Assembly: GCF_900188425.1 (NCBI RefSeq)
Contig: NZ_FZON01000008.1
Span: 1 to 64,000, forward strand
From: Antarctobacter heliothermus
GTDB lineage: Bacteria > Pseudomonadota > Alphaproteobacteria > Rhodobacterales > Rhodobacteraceae
Direction of reading: 5' to 3'
DNA length: 64,000 bases
The notes under the pieces: model-generated
The model's database searches: none
What the model saw: the letters and a program-made list of their open reading frames with translations, nothing else
What the model was told of the DNA's origin: nothing
Shown: positions 43,381 to 52,238 of the stretch, one piece after another
Layout of the letters: the number at the start of each line of letters is the position of its first letter
Position numbering within the stretch: position 1 is the first letter of the stretch
Translations under genes and position numbers: made by a program

Positions 43381-43440
43381 TTCTTCTGTCCAGAAATATC
43401 CCGGGGGAGGCGCCAAAGGCGACGGGGGCAGCGCCCCCTC
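43381..43440 (+). repeat. Intergenic repeat, family A copy 1
   Basis: The element begins TTCTTCTGTCC, has the core AAATATCCCGGGGGAG at 43394-43409 and ends in the hairpin GGGGGCAGCGCCCCC. The same core occurs at 51248 and 62178. It ends right at the stop codon of the convergent MFS gene. Confidence 0.75.
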
Positions 43441-44682
43441 TTACGCCGCCGCTGGCATCGGTACAGGTCGGGTCTCACGGATCGGCAGATGCACCACCGC
43501 ACTCAGCGCGCCAACGCCCACACCAATCCACCAGACCATCGCGTAATCCCCGGTTACGTCATACAGCCGTCCGCCCAGCCACACGCCGAGAAATCCGCCG
43601 ATCTGGTGGCTCAGGAACACCACGCCATACAGCGTTCCCATGTACCGCAAGCCATACAAATGCGCGACCAGCCCCGAGGTCAACGGCACCGTCGCCAGCC
43701 AGAGTGACCCCATGACCGCCGAAAACACCAGCACGCTGGTCGGCGTGATCGGCAGCAGGATGAACGCCGCCGCCGTCAGCGTCCGCGCCGTATAGATCAG
43801 CGCCAGCAGGTATTTTCGGGTGAACCGCGCGCCCAGCCAGCCCGCCGTCAGCGTGCCCGCAATGTTGAACAGCCCGATCAACGCAATGGACACCGCCCCC
43901 AGGGCCGAGGTGGTCGTCACGCCCATCGAATGCAGGACTCCACCCGCCGCGATGGGACCGCACATCTCTGTCACGAAGGCCGGAAAATGCGCGGTGATGA
44001 AGGCCAGCTGATAGCCGCAGGAAAAGAATCCGATAAAGATGAGCGAAAACGAAGGGTCGCGAAAGGCGCGGCCAAGGATCACCCCCATGCTTTCCTCGAT
44101 CTCTATCTTTGTTGCAACCGGCGCGCGCATCAACGGCAAGGTGATCAGCATGGCAAGGACAGCGCCCGCAAAAATGAAAAAGACAGATTGCCAGTTCATC
44201 ACCGATAGCAGCGCTTCGGCGATCGGAGCACCGATCACCTGCCCCGCGCTGCCCGCCGCCGTGGCGATGGCCAGCGACATGGAGCGGTTTTCGGCGCTGG
44301 AGGCGCGCCCGACCACCGCCAGGATCACGCCGAATCCTGTCCCTGCGATACCGAACCCCACCAGAACTTCCCAAGCCTGCATGGAAAACGGATCCGCCGA
44401 CAGACCCGACATCACCAGGCCAACGGCGTATAGGACCGCGCCCAGAACAATCGCCATCCGGTCACCAAGTTTCTCGGCAAAGGCCCCGAACAGGGGTTGT
44501 CCAATGCCCCAGGCCAAGTTCTGGATCGCGATGGCAAGGCTGAACTCGGCCCGCGCCCAGCCAAATTCCTCTGCAATCGGGATCTGAAACACGCCAAAGC
44601 TGGCCCGGACGGCAAAGCTCACCATGATGATAAAGCACCCGACGATCAGGACAGGTGTAAACAGCGGGGCGCGGGTCGACAT
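43441..44682 (-). CDS. MFS transporter
   Basis: This is a proton- or substrate-coupled membrane carrier. The 413-residue product has twelve predicted helices, beginning FTPVLIVGCFIIMVSFAVRA. It resembles the oxalate/monocarboxylate-like MFS branch (GVFQIPIAEEFGW, SSAENRSMSLAIATAAGSAG in parts), but the substrate is not clear. The start MSTRAPL follows GGAGTC. It converges with the ornithine cyclodeaminase-like gene across a repeat. Confidence 0.88.
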   Translation of the reverse strand: MSTRAPLFTPVLIVGCFIIMVSFAVRASFGVFQIPIAEEFGWARAEFSLAIAIQNLAWGIGQPLFGAFAEKLGDRMAIVLGAVLYAVGLVMSGLSADPFSMQAWEVLVGFGIAGTGFGVILAVVGRASSAENRSMSLAIATAAGSAGQVIGAPIAEALLSVMNWQSVFFIFAGAVLAMLITLPLMRAPVATKIEIEESMGVILGRAFRDPSFSLIFIGFFSCGYQLAFITAHFPAFVTEMCGPIAAGGVLHSMGVTTTSALGAVSIALIGLFNIAGTLTAGWLGARFTRKYLLALIYTARTLTAAAFILLPITPTSVLVFSAVMGSLWLATVPLTSGLVAHLYGLRYMGTLYGVVFLSHQIGGFLGVWLGGRLYDVTGDYAMVWWIGVGVGALSAVVHLPIRETRPVPMPAAA

Positions 44683-44772
44683 GGCAAAGACTCCGGAACT
44701 GGGTCGCGCAGCTTTGCCGCGCCCTGCCCGAAGCGTCAAACGGGAATGGTTGATGGGTCAGTTCAGTTTTGC

Positions 44773-45501
44773 TTATGCATCGCCGCGCCACCCCGCCTCG
44801 CGCGCGCCGCCGGTCAGGTGATCGACCAGATCCTCGGCCCGCAGGCCGGGATCTTCTTCATCCGTGGCGATCCGGGCCAGCGCCTTGCTGCGGGCCGCCG
44901 CGGGTGTGTTTTCAAAGGAAATCCCCACCTCGCCGTCGCCCTCGCAAAAGGCGGGCAGGCGCAAGAGCGGCGTCAGATCACCCACCTGCGTCCCGGTGAT
45001 ATCCAACACTGCAAGGTCCGGCAATCCAGCCAGCGGCGACAGATCACCGACCTCTGTGCCGCGCAAGGACAGCTGACGCAGGCCGATGCAATCCTTGAGC
45101 GGCGACAGATCCGTGACGCCGGTATGATCCAGCCAGAGTTCCCGCAGCCGCGTCATGCCGGACAAGGCGGACAAATCCGCTACGCCTGACCCTTCCAGAA
45201 ACAGATGCCGCAGCGCCGTCATCCCCACAAGAGGCGACAGATCGCTGACCGGTGTGCTGCGCAAGTCCAGCTTTTCCAGCCGCGTCAGCGGGCTCAGCGG
45301 GCTCAGATCGGACACCTGCGTGCCCTCCAGATCCAGCCAGACCATCCAGTCCAGACGCCCGATCTGTGCAGGCAGTTGGCGCATCGGCGCACTGCTTTCC
45401 AAATAGAGAAAGGACATGCCGTCGCGCCGGTTCATCTTGACCGACAGGATCATTTCGCGGACCTCTGAGTCCAGCGCCGCCTCGTTGTCGCCCTGCGCCA
45501 T
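44773..45501 (-). CDS. Leucine-rich repeat protein
   Basis: The 242-residue product contains six consecutive 22-residue repeats with the pattern LxxLxLxxTxVxDLSPLxxL (about residues 50-185). This is the internalin-like (InlB-type) LRR. No signal peptide or membrane segment is seen, so it should be cytoplasmic. AGGAGCGG precedes the start MAQGDNEAAL. LRR proteins usually bind other proteins; the partner is unknown. Confidence 0.85.
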   Translation of the reverse strand: MAQGDNEAALDSEVREMILSVKMNRRDGMSFLYLESSAPMRQLPAQIGRLDWMVWLDLEGTQVSDLSPLSPLTRLEKLDLRSTPVSDLSPLVGMTALRHLFLEGSGVADLSALSGMTRLRELWLDHTGVTDLSPLKDCIGLRQLSLRGTEVGDLSPLAGLPDLAVLDITGTQVGDLTPLLRLPAFCEGDGEVGISFENTPAAARSKALARIATDEEDPGLRAEDLVDHLTGGAREAGWRGDA

Positions 45502-45611
45502 GCGCCCGCTCCTGTTGTCCGATCCGCAAGGTGACACGGCGACCCGGACGGCACAAGCACGCCTGTCACGCCGCCTCTACACAATGCCGCGCGCATTGAG
45601 TATGCGAAGGC

Positions 45612-46676
45612 ATGCCAAGTGTCATTGACCTGTACGACTCGCGCGTTGCCTCTGGCAAGATCAAGCCGGATGAGGCGCAAACCACCGTCCTGCCCGAATT
45701 CGAGCGCCTGCGCGCCGATCTTGCCCAGCCGGTCAAACGCGGCTTTTTCCGGCGCAGCGTGGAAGCCCCCAAAGGTCTGTACCTTTGGGGGGGTGTCGGG
45801 CGCGGCAAATCCATGCTGATGGATCTGTTTGTCGAAACGCTGGATGTGCCCGCCCGCCGGGTGCATTTCCACTCCTTCATGCAAGAGGTGCAGGGCCGCA
45901 TTCACACCCTGCGCGGCGAGGGCGCAGAGGATCCGATCAAACCCGTCGCCAAAGACATCAGCGATGCAGTGCGCCTGCTGGCCTTTGACGAGATGCAGAT
46001 CACCGACATCGCCGACGCCATGATTGTCGGCCGCCTGTTCGAGGCGCTGTTTGAGGGCGGCACCACGGTTGTCACCACGTCAAATCGGGTGCCGGACGAC
46101 CTGTACAAGGACGGGTTGAACCGACAATTGTTCCTACCCTTCATCGGCCTGTTGAAGGACCGCATGGTGGTGCGTGAACTGGCCTCGGAACGGGATCACC
46201 GGCAAGACCGACTTGCCGGGGCGCAGGTGTTCTTTTCCCCCGCCAATGCAGAGGCCCGCGCGCAGATTGACGCGCTGTGGGAGGAATTGACCCACGGATT
46301 GGAAGAACCGCTGACCCTGCACGTCAAAGGCCGCAAGGTGGAACTGCCGCGCTATCATAACGGTGTGGCGCGCGCGGATTTCTTTGACCTCTGCGGACGG
46401 ATGCTGGGCCCGGCCGACTACCTGAAGCTGGCAGAAAGTGTCCGGGTTCTGATCCTTGAAAACATCCCGCAGTTGTCACGCCGGAATTTCAACGAAGCCC
46501 GCCGCTTTGTCACCTTGATCGACACGCTGTATGAGGCGCGGGTCAAACTGATCGCCTCTGCCGCCGCCCAACCGGAAATGCTGTATGTCGAGGGTGAGGG
46601 CAGTTTCGAATTTGAACGTACCGCCTCTCGGCTGCGCGAAATGCAGGCCGCCGACTGGGCGGTCGAGGCGGGCTGA
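45612..46676 (+). CDS. zapE: Cell division ATPase ZapE (AFG1 family)
   Basis: ZapE destabilises FtsZ polymers during division in E. coli; the mitochondrial relative AFG1 handles respiratory proteins. The 354-residue product has Walker A GGVGRGKS, Walker B LLAFDEMQ, the downstream TSNRVPDDLYKDGLNRQLFL segment (in parts) and the RNFNEARRFVTLIDTLYE C-terminal signature. It is divergent from the LRR gene. The terminator downstream faces the other way. Confidence 0.93.
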   Translation: MPSVIDLYDSRVASGKIKPDEAQTTVLPEFERLRADLAQPVKRGFFRRSVEAPKGLYLWGGVGRGKSMLMDLFVETLDVPARRVHFHSFMQEVQGRIHTLRGEGAEDPIKPVAKDISDAVRLLAFDEMQITDIADAMIVGRLFEALFEGGTTVVTTSNRVPDDLYKDGLNRQLFLPFIGLLKDRMVVRELASERDHRQDRLAGAQVFFSPANAEARAQIDALWEELTHGLEEPLTLHVKGRKVELPRYHNGVARADFFDLCGRMLGPADYLKLAESVRVLILENIPQLSRRNFNEARRFVTLIDTLYEARVKLIASAAAQPEMLYVEGEGSFEFERTASRLREMQAADWAVEAG

Positions 46677-46691
46677 CACCGGGGCACCAGA

Positions 46692-46720
46692 CAAAAAAAG
46701 GAGGGTCCCGAAGGACCCTC
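46692..46720 (-). terminator. Terminator of the first LysM gene
   Basis: On the minus strand GAGGGTCC, loop TTCG, GGACCCTC is followed by CTTTTTTT. It ends transcription from the LysM gene at 46756 and lies between it and the convergent zapE stop. Confidence 0.88.
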
Positions 46721-46755
46721 AGATGCTGCTGCTCGTTAAGGCTTTGCTGCCCGTG

Positions 46756-47364
46756 TTAATTCAGGTCCGGAATGCGCAACGTCATGCCCGCGCGCAGGTC
46801 CGATGGATCGTTCAAAAGACCTTGGTTGGCCTTCAGTATGTCAAGGTAGGCGACCGTGGTGCCGTAAAACCGAAAGGCGACGCCGGGCAGGCTGTCGCCT
46901 GGTTGCACCGTATAGCTGCGTCCGGCAGCGGCGATCAGCGGCGCCGGGACCGGTGTCGCCTTGGAGACCACAACCGGCGACGCCGCAATGGGGGCCGGTT
47001 TCTTCATTTCTTCGACAATCCCGTAGCTCATGGCCCGCAAAATCGTCATCACGTCGTCATCATCCGCAAGCGGTGGCTCTGTCGGCACACCAGCGGTCAA
47101 ATGCCCGGGGCGCGCCTGAGGCCGCAACGACCGCGTGACAGGCACCAGAGCCGCCACAACCGGCTGCCCCGAAACGGGCGATATTGGCGGAGTGGCGACA
47201 GGGAGCGCAGCAGGACGCGTCATGGCCGGTTGCAGGCTAAACGTGTCAGGCCCCGCGCGGCTGACCTGATCCCTGCGCTCTGTTTCCAGTGGCTCTCCGA
47301 CGGACCAGAGCAGCGCGCCGGTGGACACGGCAAAACCAACGATCAAGAGCGTTAGCCGGATCAT
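46756..47364 (-). CDS. LysM-domain membrane protein, copy 1
   Basis: The 202-residue product has an N-terminal membrane anchor (MIRLTLLIVGFAVSTGALLW), a Pro/Ala-rich periplasmic linker and a C-terminal LysM domain (YTVQPGDSLPGVAFRFYG, ILKANQ, DLRAGMTLRIP) that should bind peptidoglycan. It is a paralogue of the gene just upstream at 47576. It has its own promoter (47484-47513) and terminator. Confidence 0.85.
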   Translation of the reverse strand: MIRLTLLIVGFAVSTGALLWSVGEPLETERRDQVSRAGPDTFSLQPAMTRPAALPVATPPISPVSGQPVVAALVPVTRSLRPQARPGHLTAGVPTEPPLADDDDVMTILRAMSYGIVEEMKKPAPIAASPVVVSKATPVPAPLIAAAGRSYTVQPGDSLPGVAFRFYGTTVAYLDILKANQGLLNDPSDLRAGMTLRIPDLN

Positions 47365-47483
47365 GCAAACCCCCTGCACGTCGCAGGGATGCACGCCCGT
47401 CGATTGGCGTCGCACAAGAATGTCACGCTGTCTGTCCCCCAAGGAGTCGCGTCACAAGTCGGCAGATGCGCGCTCCTTCCTTG

Positions 47484-47513
47484 ACTATAGGCGAATCACC
47501 GCTAGTGCGTCAA
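47484..47513 (-). promoter_or_regulatory. Sigma-70 type promoter of the first LysM gene
   Basis: On the minus strand TTGACG, 18 bases, TATAGT. Transcription would begin near 47477, about 110 bases before the start codon. Confidence 0.65.
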
Positions 47514-47575
47514 CATGTGGTGGCAACGTCAAGCTGTATGAAACACGGACTGCAACACCCACAACAATTGCAGGT

Positions 47576-48172
47576 TCAGTTTTGTGGCAAGATCAGGTTT
47601 TGACCGGGGCGCAGATCGTCCGGACGCCGCAGCACTGACTGGTTTGCGGCAAACAACGGTCCGGTCATATTGACGTCGCCATAAACCCGCTCTGCAATGG
47701 ACACCAGACTGTCGCCCTGCTGAACAACATAGATCTCAGGGACCGGCGATCTGACAACAGGTGCGGCGGGCGCACCGCCCAGAGACCGCTGAACAATCGT
47801 ATGCAGCAGACTGCCCGGCTGACCCGGCGCATTGTCGCGCCCGGTGGCGATATTGAGGTTGGACAGCGCATCCCAAGTCATCCGGCGCATATCGGCATCC
47901 GCCAGACCAGCGGGGTCAGCGACGGTTCGTCCCGGCACCGGCCGCGCATCCTCGGTCGCGACTGCGAAACCTGCCGGATACCCCAGCCCCCGATCCGCCA
48001 CCACCGAGGTCTTCACAGGCTGGACTGGCACGACAATCGCCGCTGGTTCGGCGCGGGTAACAGGCTCTGGCGCGGATCGCTCTGCCGACCGGCCAAAGGC
48101 CCCCGGTTGCGCGACCAGCAGCGCTACGGTCACCACCGCAAAGCCCAAAGCCAGAAGGACCATCCTGATCAT
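47576..48172 (-). CDS. LysM-domain membrane protein, copy 2
   Basis: The 198-residue product has the same layout as its neighbour: membrane anchor (MIRMVLLALGFAVVTVALLV), a linker, and a C-terminal LysM domain (YVVQQGDSLVSIAERVYG, LFAANQSVLRRPDDLRPGQN in parts). The ATG is preceded by GGGTGGTG. It lies 15 bases after the exported rhodanese-like gene and is probably cotranscribed with it. Confidence 0.85.
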   Translation of the reverse strand: MIRMVLLALGFAVVTVALLVAQPGAFGRSAERSAPEPVTRAEPAAIVVPVQPVKTSVVADRGLGYPAGFAVATEDARPVPGRTVADPAGLADADMRRMTWDALSNLNIATGRDNAPGQPGSLLHTIVQRSLGGAPAAPVVRSPVPEIYVVQQGDSLVSIAERVYGDVNMTGPLFAANQSVLRRPDDLRPGQNLILPQN

Positions 48173-48187
48173 CACACCACCCTATCG

Positions 48188-48766
48188 TTACGACTTGCCG
48201 GCAACGGTCAGCCCAAGCGCGCGCCAGCTGTCCAGCCCGCCGCGATAGTACTTCAACTTCGTCGCCGGATACCCGGTCTCCAGCAGCCGACGCAGCGCAT
48301 TTGGCGCGTCCTGGTCATCTGCACCAGTTCCGAAAAACACCAGATCGAACGCCCCGGCATGATCGCCGTTCCGAACCCCCAGCGCGGTCAACAGATCGTC
48401 GCGATACGGATTGTCGGCCCGCAGCGTCTGGGCCGGAAGGTTGACCGCCCCGGGCAAGGTGGCCGCCGCATAGGCAGCGGGCAGGCGCGCATCGACAAGC
48501 AATCCCTGGCCGCCTCCGACAAAGATCTCCAGAAACTCCAGCACTTCGAGCTCTCCGACCGTCCCCACTCCGGGGGCCGCCATCATCGGCTGCACACACC
48601 GCGGCGGACAGGCTGGGCCGGATCGGTCAATCCTGAGCGTTTGCCCGTTGAGGGTGAGAGAGAAACCGGGTCGATCTTCGGTAATCTGGCTGGTTTGCGC
48701 AAAGGCAGGCCGCACGGCAAGAGTCGCCATGGTAAAGCATAGGGCCCAAACAAGACCTTTCCACAT
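48188..48766 (-). CDS. Exported rhodanese-like protein without catalytic cysteine
   Basis: The 192-residue product has a signal peptide (first 23 residues, cleaved after AFA) and a rhodanese fold: LLVDARLPAAYAAATLPGAV and the C-terminal YYRGGLDSWRALGL. Where the active loop should begin with Cys, it reads FFGTGADDQDA, so it cannot form a persulfide there. A CPPRC motif lies before the domain. It is the first gene of a unit with the second LysM gene. A binding or regulatory role at the envelope is likely. Confidence 0.85.
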   Translation of the reverse strand: MWKGLVWALCFTMATLAVRPAFAQTSQITEDRPGFSLTLNGQTLRIDRSGPACPPRCVQPMMAAPGVGTVGELEVLEFLEIFVGGGQGLLVDARLPAAYAAATLPGAVNLPAQTLRADNPYRDDLLTALGVRNGDHAGAFDLVFFGTGADDQDAPNALRRLLETGYPATKLKYYRGGLDSWRALGLTVAGKS

Positions 48767-48818
48767 CTGCTCGTCCTCCGGGCGTCGATCTGGCGTTCGC
48801 CTCTTATAGTTGCCACGA

Positions 48819-48848
48819 AATATAGGGCAGACGCGGCGAATCAGTCAA
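48819..48848 (-). promoter_or_regulatory. Sigma-70 type promoter of the rhodanese-LysM unit
   Basis: On the minus strand TTGACT, 18 bases, TATATT. It lies about 55-80 bases before the exported rhodanese-like gene. Confidence 0.65.
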
Positions 48849-48901
48849 TAAGGTCAAGCGCAAACAACGTGCAAAGGGATGCGCCCAAGGCGCGCAGGCG
48901 G

Positions 48902-50182
48902 TCACGCCATCCCGCGCAGCACATGCCCGGCCAGATAAAGTGACCCGCAGATCAACACCCGCGCCTCTGGCTGCTGTGCCGCAATCCCGGCCAACGCTGC
49001 GTGCAGATCCTCGGCCTCATGGACAGAATGCCCGACCTCACGCGCCAGCCGCGCCGTCTCTGACGCCGGCAGCGTGTTGACCTCATCGGGAATGGACAGG
49101 GCCGTCAGACTGTCGCAAACCGCAGCCAGAGGCCGCAAAAAGCCGCGCGCATCCTTGGTGTTCAGCATTCCGCAGATCAGGTGCGTAGGCCGCTTCGGCA
49201 GCCCCGCCAGATGCACTGCCAAAGCCTCTCCCGCGGCCGGGTTGTGACCGCCGTCCAGCCACAACTCGATCGCAGGGGCCACTGCAACCAGAGGACCAGA
49301 CCGCAGCCGTTGCAGACGCGCAGGCCATGCTGCCCCGGTCATCGCCCCCTCAAACGCCGCCTCTGGCATATCCAAATGCCGCAACACTGCCAACGCAGCA
49401 CCGGCGTTCTGGACCTGATGCGCCCCGGGCAATACCGGCAAGGGCAGATCCAACAACCCGGTCTCATCCTGAAACACCAGCCGCCCATTCTCTTGCCAGA
49501 CGTGCCACTGCTGACCATGCGCCAGCAACGGCGCGCACAGCGCCGCCGCCCGCGCCTCGATCACCTCCAGCGCGGCCTCCGGTTGCGGGCCGACCACACA
49601 GGGAACGCCCCGCTTCAGGATACCCGCCTTTTCCCCCGCAATCAGCGCCAGCGTGTCGCCAAGATACAGCTCGTGATCCATCGAAATCGGGGTAATCACC
49701 GTGGCCGCAGGTCGTTCGATGACATTGGTCGCATCCAGCCGCCCGCCCAGCCCCGTTTCCAGCAGCACATAATCTGCGGGCACCCTGCTCATCGCCAGCA
49801 ATGCGGCACAGGTCGTGATCTCGAAATAGGTTATGGACTCGGCACCATTGGCGACAACGCACTCGTCCAGAACCGCCTCCAGCGCCGGTTCCGAAATCAG
49901 CGCGCCCGCCAACCGAATCCGTTCATGAAACCGCGCCAAATGCGGCGAGGTATAGGCGTGGCAGGTCAGCCCCGCCGCCTCGATCCCCGCCCGGATCATG
50001 GCTTGGGTCGAGCCCTTGCCATTGGTCCCGGCCAGATGGATCACCGGCGGCAGCTTGCGTTCTGGATGATCCAGTGCCTCCAACAGACGCCAGATCCGAT
50101 CCAGCGTGAGATCTATGATCTTGGGATGCAACGCCATCATGCGTTGCAACAACAGGTCAGACCCACGCGCCGCTGCGCTCAT
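48902..50182 (-). CDS. folC: Folylpolyglutamate/dihydrofolate synthase
   Basis: It joins glutamate to dihydropteroate and adds further glutamates to folates. The 426-residue Mur-ligase-like product has the P-loop GTNGKGST, ETGLGGRLDATN, the Mg-binding SMDHELYLGDTL region and LDGGHNPAAGEAL. It lies 28 bases after accD, the usual accD-folC order. Confidence 0.95.
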   Translation of the reverse strand: MSAAARGSDLLLQRMMALHPKIIDLTLDRIWRLLEALDHPERKLPPVIHLAGTNGKGSTQAMIRAGIEAAGLTCHAYTSPHLARFHERIRLAGALISEPALEAVLDECVVANGAESITYFEITTCAALLAMSRVPADYVLLETGLGGRLDATNVIERPAATVITPISMDHELYLGDTLALIAGEKAGILKRGVPCVVGPQPEAALEVIEARAAALCAPLLAHGQQWHVWQENGRLVFQDETGLLDLPLPVLPGAHQVQNAGAALAVLRHLDMPEAAFEGAMTGAAWPARLQRLRSGPLVAVAPAIELWLDGGHNPAAGEALAVHLAGLPKRPTHLICGMLNTKDARGFLRPLAAVCDSLTALSIPDEVNTLPASETARLAREVGHSVHEAEDLHAALAGIAAQQPEARVLICGSLYLAGHVLRGMA

Positions 50183-50210
50183 GCTCCGAAACCCTCTGTC
50201 ATGACGAAGA

Positions 50211-51146
50211 TCACTTTGCAGTGTCGTCCAGCGCCGCGTTGGGCTCCGGTTTCAGATCCTCCGGCCCCGGCGGCGGCAAATCACCCCATGTCGCGGGCGA
50301 CATCCCCATCAGCATGCGGGTGATCACAATTAACTCTTCGCGCATCTTGCGCCGGTCGGTGACCCGGTCCAGCATCCCGTGCTCCAGCAGGTATTCTGCG
50401 CGCTGAAACCCCTCGGGCAGCTTTTCGCGGATGGTCTGCTCGATCACGCGCGGTCCGGCGAAACAGATCAGCGCATTCGGCTCGGCAATCTGCACGTCGC
50501 CCAGCATCGCATAAGACGCCGTCACACCACCGGTTGTCGGATGGGTCAGCACCACGATATAGGGCAGCCCGGCCTCTTTCAGCATCTGAACTGCCACGGT
50601 CGTGCGCGGCATCTGCATCAGGCTTAGAATGCCCTCCTGCATCCGCGCGCCCCCGGCGGCCGAAAACAGCACCAATGGGCGGCCCAGTTTCACGGCCTCT
50701 TGCGCAGCGGCAATGATCGCATTGCCGACATACATCCCCATCGACCCGCCCATAAAGCTGAAGTCTTGCGCCGCCGCCACAATCGGCGTGCGGCCGATTT
50801 CACCGGCGGCGACCAGCATCGCCTCTTTCTCGTGCGAGGCTTTTTGCGCTGCCTTCATCCGATCCGGATACCGCTTTTGATCGCGAAAATGCAGCGGGTC
50901 GGCCAGCGGCTCGGGCACTGCCAACTCATTGAACACGCCACCATCGAAAAGTGCCAGAAACCTGTCGCGCGGCGTGATGTGCATGTGATGCCCGCAATTG
51001 GTACAGACATTCAGATTGTCGCTGATCTCACGATGAAACAGCATGGTGCCGCAATCGTCGCACTTGGACCACAGGTTCTCCGGCACCTCGCGGCGTGAGA
51101 AGATCGAGTTGATCCGCGGACGGACGTAATTGGTGATCCAGTTCAT
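50211..51146 (-). CDS. accD: Acetyl-CoA carboxylase carboxyltransferase beta subunit
   Basis: With AccA it moves the carboxyl group from biotin to acetyl-CoA, the first step of fatty-acid synthesis. The 311-residue product has the N-terminal zinc ribbon (CDDCG and CTNCG) and the crotonase-like core (SAAGGARMQEGILSLMQM, GGVTASYAMLGD, AEPNALICFAGPRVIEQT in parts). The start MNWITNYV agrees with the family; the ribosome binding site is weak. folC follows. Confidence 0.96.
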   Translation of the reverse strand: MNWITNYVRPRINSIFSRREVPENLWSKCDDCGTMLFHREISDNLNVCTNCGHHMHITPRDRFLALFDGGVFNELAVPEPLADPLHFRDQKRYPDRMKAAQKASHEKEAMLVAAGEIGRTPIVAAAQDFSFMGGSMGMYVGNAIIAAAQEAVKLGRPLVLFSAAGGARMQEGILSLMQMPRTTVAVQMLKEAGLPYIVVLTHPTTGGVTASYAMLGDVQIAEPNALICFAGPRVIEQTIREKLPEGFQRAEYLLEHGMLDRVTDRRKMREELIVITRMLMGMSPATWGDLPPPGPEDLKPEPNAALDDTAK

Positions 51147-51234
51147 GGGCGACCTGCGCAAGTTCCAAGATGGCCGAGAAATAGGCAAGCCGCAGCAGAA
51201 ATGCAATCAACCATGGGCACGCGATCCCCCCGGC

Positions 51235-51284
51235 TTCTTCTGTCCGAAAATATCCCGGGGGAGGCGACCAAAGGGAGCCGGGGG
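51235..51284 (+). repeat. Intergenic repeat, family A copy 2
   Basis: It begins TTCTTCTGTCC and has the core AAATATCCCGGGGGAG at 51248-51263, followed by GCGACCAAAGGGAG. The terminal GGGGGC hairpin seen in copies 1 and 3 is degraded here. It lies between accD and the CPBP gene. Confidence 0.75.
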
Positions 51285-51325
51285 ACATGCGGCAAGCATG
51301 CCTCTGGCAGGACGTCCCTCCCCGC

Positions 51326-52228
51326 TCACAACCGGAGTGCCACCCGTGCGGTCAACCAACTCACCCCGATCATCACCAGATCCAGCGGCAACAGGGCGGC
51401 GACGGCTGCGGTGTCTTCCGGCCCGAACGGCCATTGCCGCAGTGCCAGTCCCGACATCTCTCCGCCCATGGAAATCCCGGCAAACACCATGACGTTGTTC
51501 ACGAAATGCAGCGCCACCGCCGGACCCAGACTGCCGGACCGCGCTGTCAGATCGGCGGCGGCCAGTCCGAACAACGCGCTCCATCCAGCCACCATCAATG
51601 CGTTGTCGCCGTAAACGTCGGGCATATAATGCCCCAGACCAAAGGCCAGTGAGGGCAGCCCCAGCCAAATCACCGGATGCCGCAACCGCGCCGCCAGTTG
51701 GGACTGAAAGTATCCACGAAAGAACACTTCTTCAGCGCCGGTCTGAATGAAGATCACCACCAGCGTTGCCGGCAGACACAACAGCCATGTACCCAACGGC
51801 AGCCCCGGCCGCGTCGCAGTCAGGAAATCCCAGGGCGGCAGCACCAGAACAGCAGCGTTCAGCACCACCAGCGCCCCGGTAACCCGCAGAAAATCCCACC
51901 GGAACAGCCGCCAGGGGCCCAGCAGGCTCACACCGCGCCGATGATGTAGCATCTCGGCCACCATCATCACCCCCACGCCCAGCGCGCCGGTCAGCAGCAG
52001 CACCAACAACAGGCTTTGCGGTGTCGTGCCGGTCTGCAATCGCTCCAGCAGGGTCAGATAGGCATCACCCTGCATGACACTGCCCAACACAGAGATCACC
52101 CCGCGCGCCAGCCCGAACCAGATCACGATGCACAGCACCAGTCCCAGCGCCAGGCGCCACAGTTCGGAGCGCGGCTCGGCAGGGGCCGTCATCATCTGGT
52201 GACGCCTGTAGCGCATCGGGCCGTTCAT
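51326..52228 (-). CDS. CPBP-family intramembrane metalloprotease
   Basis: These are intramembrane proteases of the CAAX/Abi type. The roughly 300-residue product has about eight hydrophobic segments and the three motifs of the family: GAEEVFFRGYFQ (Glu-Glu-x3-Arg), FGLGHY and HFVNNV. The start is uncertain: MNGPMRYRR at 52228 has no good ribosome binding site, and ATGs at 52195/52192 are alternatives. It follows the desaturase gene closely and may be cotranscribed. Confidence 0.85.
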   Translation of the reverse strand: MNGPMRYRRHQMMTAPAEPRSELWRLALGLVLCIVIWFGLARGVISVLGSVMQGDAYLTLLERLQTGTTPQSLLLVLLLTGALGVGVMMVAEMLHHRRGVSLLGPWRLFRWDFLRVTGALVVLNAAVLVLPPWDFLTATRPGLPLGTWLLCLPATLVVIFIQTGAEEVFFRGYFQSQLAARLRHPVIWLGLPSLAFGLGHYMPDVYGDNALMVAGWSALFGLAAADLTARSGSLGPAVALHFVNNVMVFAGISMGGEMSGLALRQWPFGPEDTAAVAALLPLDLVMIGVSWLTARVALRL

Positions 52229-52238
52229 ATCGGGCCGG

